Assembly: GCF_949987515.2 (NCBI RefSeq) | Contig: NC_082696.1 | Location: 320,001-384,000 of the forward strand | Reading direction: 5' to 3' | Origin: Delphinus delphis | Lineage: Eukaryota > Chordata > Mammalia > Artiodactyla > Delphinidae | Length of the DNA stretch: 64,000 bases | Part shown: positions 1 through 12,120 of the stretch, piece after piece | Position numbering within the stretch: position 1 is the first letter of the stretch | How the letters are laid out: every line of letters begins with the position of its first letter | Notes under the pieces: model-generated | Told to the model about the DNA's origin: nothing | What the model saw: only the letters and a program-made list of their open reading frames with translations | Database searches by the model: none | Translations under genes and position numbers: made by a program

Positions 1-240
1 AACAAGTCGAATTCTGTGCTACGTAGGGGTGTGATTTGCCTCGCGGCCAATTCTGCCGTTGGCCTTCCGTGAGGAATTTAAATGATCAAAACCCCGTAGA
101 GGATACGTATTTTAAAATTTGCTCGAGAAGTATTTGTTGAATACTCTGTCACAGGCACCAAGGATGCAGTGGTGGCATCTCATTCATTTCTCTTAAAACA
201 TCACAACTGGAAACTAGACTGTCCCATCCAGAGTGCACAT

Positions 241-645
241 TTGTCGTCTTTATTATTACCAGTTACCCAGAGACACGGAATCAGGAGGATACAGACGGAG
301 ATTTATTATTGGTAACTGACTCACATGGTTGTGGAGGCTGAGGCGTCCCATTTCCTGTGGTCTGCAGCCTTGAGACCCAGGAGAGGGGTGGGGCGTGGGT
401 TCCAGTTCGAGTCTGAAGGCCTGAGACCAGGAGAGCCGACGGGGTGAGATCCTGTCCCCCAGGACGAGGGAAGGTGGCAGTCCCAGCTCAACAGGGAGCG
501 AGAATGATTGGGTGATGCCCACCCAAACTGGGGAGGGCAACAACCTCCTCACCCAGAAACCCTCACAGACGCCCGGAAATAATATTTAGCCAAATATCTC
601 GGTACCCTGTCATCCAGTCAAGTCGACATTAAATTAACGGTTATA
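241..645 (+). repeat. Old interspersed repeat, family uncertain
   Basis: Phrases such as GGAGATTTATTATTGGTAAC, GGCCTGAGACCAGGAGAGCC, ATGCCCACCCAAACTGGGGA and CCAGTCAAGTCGACATTAAA match a common eutherian repeat, probably the 3' part of an ancient LINE. Assignment needs a repeat library. Confidence 0.5.
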
Positions 646-1571
646 TAAGCTACAGGTGTATTTTACTTCTCATTTCAAAGGATTTTCTGTTGATTTGGGG
701 TTCAGTTTTTCACCACTTAAAGTTATGTATATCGTGCCTAAAATGTTTCTATAAGGTCCTCACCTCCTGAGGTGTCTAGGACCATTTTTCCCCCACCCTC
801 AGGTGCAAATTATTTTAGCATAATATTCCTCTAGACCGTGAACGTGGTCTCATCTGAAGGCCTTGTCCAGAATGTGCTAGATATGGACCCTTCTGGAGCT
901 CCCTCTGACTGCAGTTGCTTGAGTGGCTTTTGTAGGTCATTCAGTCACAAGTGCTCACCTTAAAAAGGCAACCTTTTAGCACTTGGATAGATCGGAGGTG
1001 CCGGCCTTTGAGGTCCTGGTTGGAAAGCTGCCATTACGTTGTGACTTTGCTTTACAGATGAGTTGCATTCCCGCCTGTAGCACAGAATTGAAAGAATCTG
1101 ATAATATTAGAAATTGTTGGGGGAAAGGAGTGCTTACTCTTTGGAGGTATTAGCCATGGCTTTGATTTACACACACACTGAATTGGAATGCTGTGTGGAT
1201 GTTTGTTTTTTCTTTAATTATCGGAGCAGAAATGCTTTTTTGCAGTCTGCTCGACAGGGCTGCCCAATTGGGGTACCGCTGGCTCAGAGCTGAGCCTGTG
1301 ACGGGCAGGGGCTACTCCTGCGCCTCTGAGTTTCACACGCAGCCACGTTGCCTGCTCTAATTGCAAAGACAAATCAGGCTGTGAGACAGTGACTTTGCAA
1401 GCCTACTTGAGAGGAACATGAACGACTTAGTAGGAAAATCGCCTTTATTACTAAAATATCTCAGTGATTACCCTGATGGGTTTTCCCACTGCTTTTCTGT
1501 ACCTGTTACCTAGGAGAGCCCTTCAGTAACGTTTTCTGACTCCAGGGTCTACCATTCCCTCTGTTTGTGAC

Positions 1572-1725
1572 TTTCAGGGTGTGACTAGTAGGTCCCCTCT
1601 ATCAGAATTATGTAGAGCGCTTGTTAAAAATGAATTCCTGGGCCCACCCCGGACGTGTTGTCCTGGTTTCTGGACTAGGCCATGAAAATTTGCCTTAGGA
1701 AACAAACACCCAATCTGAAAACTCC
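1572..1725 (+). mobile_element. MER5-like hAT (Charlie) fragment
   Basis: The pattern AGAGCGCTTGTTAAAAATGA followed by TTCCTGGGCCCACCCC is the characteristic core of MER5-type non-autonomous hAT elements. Terminal repeats are not clear. Confidence 0.5.
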
Positions 1726-2243
1726 CGTAACTCTTCAGGCAGGCCCAATCAGAGGAACAACCCTTAGGAGACATATAATGAAGGCTTGATTACAGGCTTG
1801 ACCTTGTGCCGTTAAGAGGGGCCGGTTAGACGTGTGTGTGCGTGGTGCCAGAGCCTAGTCTACAGTGCAGCCTAGGCTGTTGGGAAGGGACAGTGGGTGT
1901 GAAGGGAACACACGGCCAGTCTGGAAACTATGAACTGGGGCGTGAGGACATTCTCAGCAGCCCCACTACCCGCAGAGATGGCTACAAGGGCTGAGCTAAA
2001 CTCTCACCCGGCACAGCAGTCGGGAGAAGCTAGAGGGACGCTGGCAGGAGCTGAAGGCACCACCACGCCCACCAGATGGGCACGAAAGGAAGACGGATGC
2101 TGCCTCACGTCGCCGGCCAGCCCTCCTCCTGAGTCGGCAGCAGCAGGGCACGCCTAAACGCGGGAAGTACATTCCCTGCAGAGGAGGCGGCAACTATGTC
2201 CGTGGGCAATTTGGACTATGGGCGGCCTGAGGGCATGGAGAGC

Positions 2244-2270
2244 GGGGGGGGGGGGGGGGGGGGGGGGGGG
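2244..2270. repeat. Homopolymer run of 27 G
   Basis: An uninterrupted run of 27 guanines is bounded by GGAGAGC on the left and TGCGGCGCGC on the right. Runs this long are rare, slip in replication and are error-prone in sequencing, so the exact length is uncertain. Confidence 0.95.
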
Positions 2271-3209
2271 TGCGGCGCGCAAGAACCTCCTCCTACCGTT
2301 CTGCTGGTTAGGCCAGAGGGCATGAGAGCTGTCTGTTAACATCCAGGCCGGTTTACTCTCTTGGACGGGGAGGGGCTCACGGTGTGTCTGTAGTGACTCT
2401 GGACACGTCCAGACAGGAGGAGGCCCTGACCACCACGGCCACATCACCCTCTCTGAGCAGGTGCCCGGTGTCTCTGTCCTGAAGGCATCTGTTCTCCTCT
2501 CTCCTCTAGCATGAGATTAGCTGCCCATGTGGCTCTCCCTGGTCTGAGTGCCTCCTTGGAGTGTGTAATCATCTTTGAAACATGTTTTTTCTGTAATAGG
2601 AAAATCTTTTCAAAAAACAGCCGGGGAAAACAAAAAGCAACAAAAAACCACCATGGGGTATGAATTGATATCCATAGGGCTGACTTAGAAAGTACAGGTG
2701 ACCTGGAGTGTGGTCTCACACACTGTCCTCAGGCAGACCCACAACCTGTGCCCCTTCTGCAGTGAGATGCTGCTGGAGGGGCCCAGCTAGAAGCTGTGGG
2801 TTTGGAGGAGGAGTTGGCTGCGGTCCAGGGAGGCCATCGGACCCTCACTCTTAACGGACGTCAGATCTGTGGCCACTCTCCCCGCGGCCACTTGGTGGCA
2901 GTGTTGTCTCATTCGGCTGGCCGTCCTGCAGCTGGGGACCTGGTGTTCGGTAAGGAAGCATGTTGCTGGCCCAAGTTCTGCCAGTGCAGACTGCTGGGCT
3001 CCTGTGAGAGCCCTGAGCCTGGTGGTAAGTCCTGTTTGGTGACCTGGAAGGAGGGTTGCCTTGCTATGCGCTAAATCCCCTCATCTTCATATCAAAGTGG
3101 AAAGAACAGGAGATAAACGCAGAAGAATTGGTAGTAATCGATACCGGCAGAGATCAACCGAAAAGTTGGTAGGTAGTTATCTATACTGGAGGTCCTGTGT
3201 ATGTGTATG

Positions 3210-3252
3210 GGTGGGAGGGGAGAGAGGGAGAAAGAGAAAGGGGGGAGAAAAA
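3210..3252. repeat. GA-rich tract
   Basis: Nearly pure purines (GGGAGGGGAGAGAGGGAG and onward). Low-complexity DNA with no coding meaning. Confidence 0.8.
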
Positions 3253-6152
3253 CATCAGAACACAGTATTTCTGTGGAAATGGGGAAATGGACGGGGTTTG
3301 CTCAGGTAGATGACTGGCGGCAGGACTGAAATTAAGACAGTATTTGTTTTATGCTACTGCTCTCTCTCTCTGGGTTTTCTTTGTTTTCTGCTACCAGTAA
3401 ATCCTTTTACTTCTTGAACTTCAGTATGTTCCTTTCAAATGAAATGTGATGTTATGATGCTCTAAGGACCCAAGGCTACAAACGCCGCTGAGATTCGTGG
3501 GTGAAGATTTTGTGTAGGCGCTCATGGTAGAAAGTGGCCACAAAGTCATGAGCACAGTGTCCATTTAATGAAGTTCTAAATCCCAGTGAGTGGGCTGCTT
3601 ACTTCAAGTAGTAACTACACCCCCAAGAAAACACAAGAAAAGACTTGCTTTTCTTGCATTTAACTTAATGCCTTTTGATTTAATAGGAGTTGGCTTCTAC
3701 TGATTTCCTGTGCCGCTGGCAAGGGGTACATGTGTCTTCCTTATATATCACAGGTAATTTTGCCTTTCTTCTCCTTTGCTCAGAAGAGAGATCTGGTAAC
3801 CCCAAGGCTGACCTGCCCTAACTGGAAAAAGTTTAAAAAGGAAAAAGGAAAGCTTGCCATTATAATGACCACATTTTCTAAGCCAAAGGTTGAAACATGC
3901 TGTAATATACGGCCTGACCAAACATTTCAATTCAAGGCTGTCTTTCAAATATTAACACTTGTAATCGACTTGTTAAGAGTACCTGTTTAGTTTTGGTTTT
4001 CTTTCCTAACATTTATTTTTAACTATTTCAAAACCTGCACCTGGATTCTGTTTTCTCCCCGTTTTGATAATCTCATTTACTTTTTGAATTGACTGTTCAG
4101 AGCCATGAGGCTGGCCTAGAGGGTGAAGACGCTGCTGGTCCGTTTGTGACGACGTTGCTGTTTTTCCTCTTCATTTAGGATGCTAAGAACATCCACCTAC
4201 AAACCCTGAAATGTTGGCTAGCGTCTCAGGAGGTCATCTTGGACTGTACGAACTCTGTTATCACTGCTTCCTGGGAGGGGTGCAGTGCACGGATCTCTGG
4301 AAGCTTGTAGGCTTGGCGAAGGCCTCCCGGAGAACTGCCAACCACCCCGCTCCCAGGCTCTGAGGCTCTGGAAGCCTTAAATGTCATAGAACATTTCCCA
4401 TTTGTAGGATCCTTGTGAAACTTCTCAGAGGGAAGGGGAAGGTGTGAACAGGGAGAAAGACACAGGGTCAGGGACAGGAGACCCTGGGTAATGTCAAAGA
4501 GCCAGGGTGGTTGGTCATATTCCTTTCTGCAGGCTCTGAAAAGAGTATGAACCATGTGAGCTGGGACTTGAGAACAAAGAAAAGCCAGGGGTTTGAGGAT
4601 CTTGGGGATGAGTTTGCAAGGCTCATTTGTTCCCCCAAATACCAGCTGAGCACCATCTCCGTGCCAGGCCTGAACAGACACCAGTCCTCTGGAGCTCATC
4701 TTATGTTGGGGGAAGGGAGACAGTCAACACAGAGGAATATAGGTTCTAGAGGGAGCAGAGCAGAAGGGAGACTGTGCTGGCGATTCTTCCTGAGAAAGAA
4801 GCCAAGCACTTAGTGACTCTTGTGTTGTGCCTCAGAGGGAGGCTGGGATCCTAACACGAAGGTCATGTGTTGAAGCCTCAGCTTCTTCTTGTGCGGTGTA
4901 CGGTTCCCTTTGAGAAAAGCACTGGGACTCGGCCCATGTGGGCTGTTGCTAGTGGGGGTCCTGACATGAAGCACATCTAGATAAATAAAAACCTCGTCCA
5001 GACGGTGTTTCTGTTTTAAGTTCCTTAAAAACTAACAATTGGGAATGATTGAGCAATTTATGAAATACTGACTACCTAGGAACTCTGCAGCCCTTAAAAG
5101 TAGTGCCCGTGAAGCCCTTGTGGTAACACTGCAGAATATTAGGGCAGAACATTACATGAAATCCACAGAATGAAAATTGTCTGTGCGCCATGACCAAAGG
5201 TATGTGAAAACATGAATATAATAATGCAGAAGAAAAGACGTCCAAATTAATACAGTGGAGTGGCCCAATATGGGTGGTTTTCCTTATTTTATAGGCCTCC
5301 ATAATGATACTTTGTCATTAAAAAAAGTTTTAGGTAAAGTTTTGTAAATTTAGAATTCTTCATTTAATAACTCCTCTTCCATTTTTGCCAACCTCCTCAC
5401 AATATTTTATTTTGAGTGTGGATGCAATCTAGTAATCAGCTAACTTAATGAGAAAAATCCAACTGGTAATTTGGTTTGAGTTGGTAAAAAATTAGGTTGT
5501 TTGACAGAGTATCTCACTTTTAACCAGCCATGTTGACATCAAGAGATATACCTGATCATTTCCTAATTATTAACTAATAAAAACTATTGTTTTCATGGTG
5601 CTATTTTCATAAGCCACAAATATTTTGGGGGTGGGTAGGTGGCGCAAGGATGGGGCTAACTGCAGAGCGCACGCCTGCTGTACTTCAGGACTGTTGGGCA
5701 GTTAGGCAACGGCATGGCCAGAACACTAGTCTTGCTTATCTGTCGAATTATGAAACGAATTATGAAAACCCTAGCCTTTTCAGAAAGAGGTGTACAAAGT
5801 CTCTGGGTCGTCTGGAGAGAATCACAGAGAATTCTGACTTCCCTCAGGCTTCATGAAGGTGAAAGGAATTTTAACCTTTAGCAAACATTACAAAATTCTA
5901 ACAAAGAAAATGATATTGAAGGGTGTAGAGTTTCCCTCAAAAAGACACGCTAATAAATGCTTAGAGCCAGTATGTCCCCCACAAAACAATTAAAGAAAAA
6001 CTCCAGGGAAAATCACCAGCGCCTTTTTTATTCCATTGGAAGTTTGGAGTAATGTCAAATATCAACACTTCAAAACCAAGAAAAAAACACATTCTTTCTT
6101 ACAGTTTTCACAGATTGGAGGGAAACAAATTACTGGTCAAAACTTATCAGGA

Positions 6153-6357
6153 GGGCTTCCCTGGTGGCACAGTGGTTGAGAGTCCGCCTTCCGATGCAGG
6201 GGACACGGGTTCGTGCCCTGGTCCGGGAGGATCCCATGTGCCGCGGGAGCGGCTGGGCCCGTGAGCCATGGCCGCTGAGCCTGCGCGTCCGGAGCCTGTG
6301 CTCCGCAACGGGAGAGGCCACAACAGTGAGAGGCCCGTGTACTGCAAAAAAAAAAAA
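6153..6357 (+). mobile_element. CHR-2-type tRNA-derived SINE
   Basis: A roughly 205-bp element begins GGGCTTCCCTGGTGGCACAG, has the tRNA-like B-box region GGGTTCGTGCCC, the CHR-2-like block around GAGCCATGGCCGCTGAGCC, and a run of A at its end. A perfect 14-bp target-site duplication (AAAACTTATCAGGA) flanks it at 6,139-6,152 and 6,358-6,371. The intact duplication and long A-tail indicate a fairly recent insertion. This family is typical of cetaceans and their close relatives. Confidence 0.93.
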
Positions 6358-6371
6358 AAAACTTATCAGGA

Positions 6372-9134
6372 AGTTTGGTGTAGTTTTGAGGGGCATTTTA
6401 ACTTTCTCTTCTCCCCTTACTAACTTTGTCTTGTCCCGTGTCCCTCGTAATTCTATGAGAAAAATCCGTATGGGATTTTACACTGGAGAGAACTTTAACA
6501 TGAGATCTTCATTTGCTCAAAATTTACAGCCAGTTTTGAGCCCTCCTGATACTTCAGTGCCTCCTGTTCTGTATCTTCTATTAAATAGAAGAAAGAAATC
6601 TTCTATTTGATTCTAAAGAATCTATTTGATGTGAAGAAATCAGATGAAAATCCTATAACATCATCTGTAAATATTTCAACCCTCTAAAAGATAATGATCA
6701 TATTTTAAAATATAATCACAATTTCATAATCATACTTTAAAAGATTAACTCTAATTTCTCAACGAAATATCCAGTCTATGTTCAAATTGTCTCGATTGTC
6801 TCACAAATGTCTATTTACAGTTCATTCAAACCTGGAGCCAAATAAATCAATCTCTCTCTTCAGTCTCCCTCTCTCTCGCCAGTCTCTCTCTCTGTTTTAA
6901 TCTCTTTCAATCTCTTGAAACTCAAAGGTCAAAGAAGCCAGGTGCTTTGTACTGCAGAGTTTCCCACTTTCTGGATGTTACCGATTATATTCCTGTAGCT
7001 TCTGTGCTTGTCTTTTCCTAGAAATCGGTAGTTAGATTTAGAAGCTTGATCAGATTCAGTTCAATTTTTCATCAACAGAGCAATCTAAGTTTACATCTTA
7101 CCATTGCTTAGATCGGCAAATTTGACCCGTTTCTATTAGTCAAACAATAATCTACTGTGATGTGACACATATCTAAGTACGATTGATTGTTTTAGTTTAT
7201 GCCGTTGTAAGATGATAAACTTCAGTTTCTAAAAAAGCCACAACGTTCTTTCAATCACAGGTTCCAAACTCAGACAGGGCAGGGCTTCAAGCTTCCCGCT
7301 TGTACAGGTCAGATGTTCCTTTCCCGCTGCCCTGGGGTGGGGGCACCTGGCCTCTGCATGAGCATCTCCAGGGATGGGGGCTCGTCCACTCAGCCCATCC
7401 CCGGGGCCACGTAGGAAGCTCCCTCACAAGGTCACAGCTTCTCCTCCAGGGCAGTGCATTTTCTTCCAAGGTTTTTGGTTTTTTGATTTTAAACGGGGTT
7501 TCTATCATGTTACCCTGCTCTGTGTTAATAATGTAAATATCACTTGCTTTCTCAAATAACACACTTTCCAGGCTATCTGGCCCACTAACTGAGGGAGTTT
7601 GGCTTGCTCTTGGGAATCCTCTTAGCTTAGCCCCTGTATTCAACACTCTATCTCCTATGCCTGCTTGTGGTCAACACCTTTGTTCATATTTTATTCTAGG
7701 GATCATAGTAAGGATGCGTTGCTATTAGTCTCATTGTCACCTCTGCCTTTATCTTTATTGCTCCTGTTGGGACTGTTTCTGGGAGAGGGACTCAGGGAAC
7801 CTACCAGCCAAGGGTCTGTTCCAGCTCAGCTCAGCTCCAGATGGCTCCTCTGGGCACCGGGGCAGAGGGTCTGTGCGACCGGTGCCTCTTCTGCGAGGCC
7901 CAGGCTGTCAGGCTCCCTTTTAGACACTTCAGAGTCAAGCTATTCGCAGGCATCCAGCTGCCCTGCCTGCTCCCTGCCTGCCGGGCTCAGATCCCTGATG
8001 GCCTTAAAAGGAGAGTCAGAGGGTGGGCTGCACAGGCGCAGCTTCTCTCTGAAAGCGCCCAGGGAACAGTTTGTGGGAGCGAGAGGGTGCCTCCCAGAGC
8101 TTGGCCTCAAAATAGCCCGGTCGTCTTGAGCTACCCTTAACAGCCGGCCGTGAATCGATCACCCACAGTCTACGTAAAGCCCCTGTAAACCTATTTATAT
8201 TTGATGTTTGTGCCACTCTGAACGAGCATTGAATCCAAACGGTTATTCCTGAGCATATTCTTTCCTCTTTTCCTTAAACTAAAGCTATCTTTAAGTTTCA
8301 AAGGTGTCCTCTTGCCTCTATGACCTGGAATTGGGTGGCGTGTGACATGTCACATCCACTTGTGAATGTGCCGTGGCGAGGTCCAGCTGCGTCTCTGATG
8401 CCAATTCATTGTCACTGTCACTTTCAGATGGAATACTGTTGCCCAAGTGACATCAGTTTCTGGGCGGAAACTAAGTGCCTTGCCTTTTGGAGTAGATTCC
8501 ATCTCAAGGAATTGTCCAGAAAAGGAGACACTTATTTATCTCAGCTTCCTCCATGACTCCATTCCAAAATCAGCTTCTATAGGGACAGTATTCCTTGCAA
8601 ATGTGGCAGATGGTCAGGGCAAGATCACAGCTCTTCTCCTTCCTTTACAGCTGTGACAAGTGTATGTGACAGGAGGTTGAATTAAGGAAAGTTACAGATA
8701 GGAAGCAAATCTACGTGGATTTCCACCCAGAAAGAGTCAGAGCTGGGCTCATTCAGCAGCCGAGACAGACGTGGATGCCAAGAGGAAGCCAGGGTGTGCC
8801 ATGAGCCCCAGGGTGTTTACAAGATGCCAGCTTAGAGGGGGCATCCAGGGACAATATTTTGGAAAATCTAACATGAACTGGACATTAATGTGAAATAAGG
8901 CCCAAGAAAAGGCTCCGCTTTCTCTGTGTTTGCAGGGTGACTGTGCAGCGGTGCAGTGCATGGCTCTGTGCTCGCGTCTGCACTGCACTCTGCCCACTCC
9001 CCGCCGGCACTGGAGCAGCTCTGCAGACCAACGTGGCGCAGCCGAGCCGCACCAGCACCCTCAGGTCCTGGCCTGTCTTCCCACTGTCCCTTTCCAGTGA
9101 CGACAAGCTGCTTGCTGTGGGCCAAACACACTTG
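6372..9134. other. Intergenic, no gene recognised
   Basis: AT-rich to about 7.2 kb, then mixed composition. The 154-codon plus frame at 7,665-8,129 is low-complexity and Leu/Ser-rich, with no recognisable family. Confidence 0.6.
6849..6895. repeat. TC-rich tract
   Basis: Imperfect (TC)n and (TCTCC)n pyrimidine run. Confidence 0.8.
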
Positions 9135-9300
9135 CAGAGTCGGTGGCTGTCAGCCCTGGGGCCCAATTCCCTCACTTCCCAGCCATGCGGCCTCAGACAT
9201 CCTCACCTGTGAAATGTGTGCAACGTTAGGAGGAGCGGATGAAGTGACGCGTGTGAGTGCTCAGCCCGGACCCCGACGCGCAGCAAGGCCTCAGTGAATT
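9135..9300 (+). repeat. MIR SINE fragment
   Basis: It carries the MIR-type core ending with TCCTCACCTGTGAAATGTG and trailing GATGAAGTGACGCGTGTGAG. Typical diverged, ancient SINE. Confidence 0.55.
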
Positions 9301-9380
9301 GCAGCTATTTTCTTTAAGCCTCAGGCTGTTCCCGTTCTCTGGGGGGTCCACAACCGAACGCCCTCCTAGCTGCCTAGAAA

Positions 9381-9723
9381 CTTTTTTTCTTTTCTTTTTT
9401 TCTTTTTGGCTGCTTTGGGTCTTCATTGCTGTGCACGGGCTTTCTCTAGTACTCTTCGTTGCGGTGCGCGGGTTTCTCATTGCGGTGGCTTCTCTTGTTG
9501 TGGAGCTCGTGCTCTAGGCGCACGGGCTCAGTAGTTGTGGCTCGTGGGCTCAGTAGTTGTTGTGGCTCGTGGGCTCAGTAGTCGTGGCTCGTGGGCTCAG
9601 TAGTCGTAGCGCACGGGCTTAGTTTCTCTGCGGCATGTGGGATCTTCCCGGACCAGGGCTCGAACCCATGTCCCTGGCATTGGCAAGCGGATTCTTAACC
9701 ACACTGCGCTACCAGGGAAGCCC
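9381..9723 (-). mobile_element. CHR-1-type SINE, antisense
   Basis: Read on the plus strand, it starts with a T-rich tract and TTTTTGGCTGCTTTGGGTCT and ends ACCAGGGAAGCCC, the reverse complement of the SINE 5' end. At 9,524-9,615 there are four imperfect 22-25-bp units of the type GGGCTCAGTAGTTGTGGCTC; similar internal repetition is normal in this family. Flanks share an imperfect duplication (TAGAAACT and TGGAAACT). Confidence 0.88.
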
Positions 9724-10612
9724 TACTTGGAAACTCTTATTTGTCCTTCTTCTCCTTCAAGTCCCGGCTCAGGGGTGCCTCTGGGAAGCTGCCCCTGACC
9801 CACCTCTGCCTCCTCTTCCTTCCCTGCCTCGTCCCCGCTCCCCTCTCCTCCTGCACAGACGTCCTGAGGAGGGTAACTCCTCACTGCATGGTGACTTCTG
9901 ACTCTTACCCTAGAGGGCTCGACATCCATGTCTACCATTACTGATGAATACATATTTGTTAAAATAATTAATTAAACAAACTCAGGACTTTATTCAATAA
10001 AACTTTGGCTGGAAACTATAAATATCTTTGATCCTTGAAGAATTCATTGTTACTAAATGCAATTTTGTAAGAGAAACCTTCCCGACACAGGGTGGGTCAA
10101 TGGAGGCGGGGTGGGAAAGATAAAAAGAATTCTTGGTGGTAGGAAGTTTGAGGAACCGCTGCGCGAGCTTCTCCTTCCATCCCAGCGGGAGCCTGATCTC
10201 CGGATTAAGCCTTTGTTTCTGAGCTTAGGAGGCAGCAGCTGCCACTGAAGGTAGGATACAGGGCTTTGCCGCTGACCAGTGCCTTTCCTGGGTCACTTCC
10301 GCCTTCTGCCTGGCATGTGCCCCTGCTGGCCTTCTGTGGGCTGGCCTCTAGTCCCTGGCCACTCCCTAAGGTCCCTTGGGGTTAGTTTGATGCAAACAGT
10401 TGGATGGGACCAGCTCCTCTCACCTCCTGCCATTTTGCAGTTAAAACTCTATGCATGCAAAATTTTGTAAATGACCCAGCATGATACGGTGACTATATTT
10501 TCAGACCCCCAAACTGAGTTTGTTAACCAAAGATTGATTTCAGACTTGTGAACTCTTTTATACGAGAAGTCTTATAAAGTTACAAATACTAAATCATATT
10601 TTATGATGTATT

Positions 10613-10929
10613 CTTTAATAAATTTATTTATTTATTTATTTTTGGCTGCATTGGGTCTTCGTTGCTGCACGTGAGCTTGCTCTAGTTGCGGCGAGCGGGG
10701 CCTACTCTTCGTTGTGGTGCGCGGGCTTCTCATTGCAGTGGATTCTCTCGTCGCGGAGCACGGGCTCTAGGCACACGGGCTTCAGTAGCTGTGGCACGCG
10801 GGCTCAGTAGTTGTGGCGCACGGGCTTAGTTGCTCCGCGGCATGTGGGATCTTCCCGGACCAGGACTCGAACCCGTGTCCCCTGCATTGGCAGGCAGATT
10901 CCTAACTACTGTGCCACCAGGGAAGCCCG
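10613..10929 (-). mobile_element. CHR-1-type SINE, antisense
   Basis: The element runs from a TTTA-repeat tail (its poly-A end on the minus strand) through TTTTTGGCTGCATTGGGTCT to CCACCAGGGAAGCCC. The 9-bp sequence TGATGTATT occurs on both sides (10,604-10,612 and 10,930-10,938), a clean target-site duplication. Confidence 0.92.
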
Positions 10930-11828
10930 TGATGTATTACACTATCATTGTACTCTCCTCCCAAGTCTATACTCCTATATGCACCCTTCTCTCTTTATTC
11001 CATCCAGATACAACTGGAGAAGGTCTTTCCTCCTAACAAAGATCAGTTATTTCACAGGAGTTTCAGACCCCTTTCCCTCTCATTGTGTAGGTCTTCTTTC
11101 CTCCTATTACGCCCTCCTCCGTTGTGAATTACTGGTCTTTCTTTAGGACTTGGTCATCCTCACTGGCAAACTGATGTGCTTTAGGGCCTCCCACATAAAG
11201 AAACAAGAGAACCCCTCTGGCCTCCTCACCCCCCTCCAGCTACTGTTCCATTACTCTGATTCCCTTTATCGTCAAATTCCTCAAAACGCTTTCTGTAAAC
11301 ACCACTCGCCGCCCTTCCCTCCACGTGGCCTCCTGCACTCTGACACATCAAAGTGCGCTTGTCAAGGCGCCACGGAGGTACTTGGGCCAAATCTAAAGAG
11401 AATCCTCTTGCTTGGCCTCCCTCTGTCTGCCTCGGCTCTGTGGCAGCGCATCTCTGGGGCTTCCTCCCGCTCCATTAGCTGCGCCTCGGACCTCTGTAGC
11501 ATTCTCCCTCCTTACCCAAGTTCTGCTGGTGGGTGTTTCTTAGGGCTCTGGAGGCCACTCTTGAAGGAACTTGGATACGCTTGGCTTTTGTTATTTAAAG
11601 TTTTGTCGGTATATTACGCTACATGACTATACCTTTTCATTAAAAACCCACAATTACATAAAGAGTCAAAATCCCACTAACCACTCCCACCAGCCCCATT
11701 CTCGTCCACAGAACTAACCGCACCCCAGGCCTGGGGCTCTGGAGCCTCGCCAGCCACTTCGGGCCTCCAGGCCACCAGCCACCTCGCCTTCTCCCCTCCC
11801 CAGACAGACGTCTTCACGCCGTTAGGAA

Positions 11829-12120
11829 GGGCTTCCCTGGTGGCGCAGCGGTTGAGAATCTGCCTGCTAATGCAGGGGACATGGGTTCGAGCCCTGGTCT
11901 GGGAAGATCCCACATGCCGCAGAGCAACTAGGCCCGTGAGCCATGGCCGCTGGGCCTGCGCGTCCGGAGCCTGTGCTCCGCAACGGGAGAGGCCGCAACA
12001 CTGAGAGGCCCGCGCACCGCGATGAAGAGTGGCCCCCACTCGCTGCAACTAGAGAAAGCCCTCGCAGAGAAACGAAGACCCAACACAGCCAGAAAATAAA
12101 TAAAAATAAATAAATTAAAA
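11829..12120 (+). mobile_element. CHR SINE, long form with CHR-2-like middle and CHR-1-like end
   Basis: It starts GGGCTTCCCTGGTGGCGCAG and carries the same GTGAGCCATGGCCGCTGGGC block as the short copies. It then continues with GCAACTAGAGAAAGCC and AACACAGCCAGAAAATAAAT, which is the 3' part typical of CHR-1. It ends in a (TAAA)-rich tail. No convincing target-site duplication was seen. Confidence 0.88.

Larger units (their letters stand above)
646..6138. other. Intergenic, no gene recognised
   Basis: Apart from the MER5-like piece, the G run and the GA tract listed separately, this is unique-looking DNA, AT-rich from about 5.0 to 6.1 kb. Frames up to 157 codons (minus strand, 4,226-4,699) show no known domain. 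Confidence 0.6.

Noticed and set aside
6153..6357. tRNA-like A/B-box sequence suggesting a tRNA gene.
   Set aside because: It is the tRNA-derived head of a SINE; there is no intact cloverleaf and the element is flanked by a target-site duplication.
9524..9615. Four tandem 22-25-bp units that look like a minisatellite.
   Set aside because: Similar internal units are part of the CHR-1 SINE structure, also visible in the copies at 10.6 kb and 45.8 kb.
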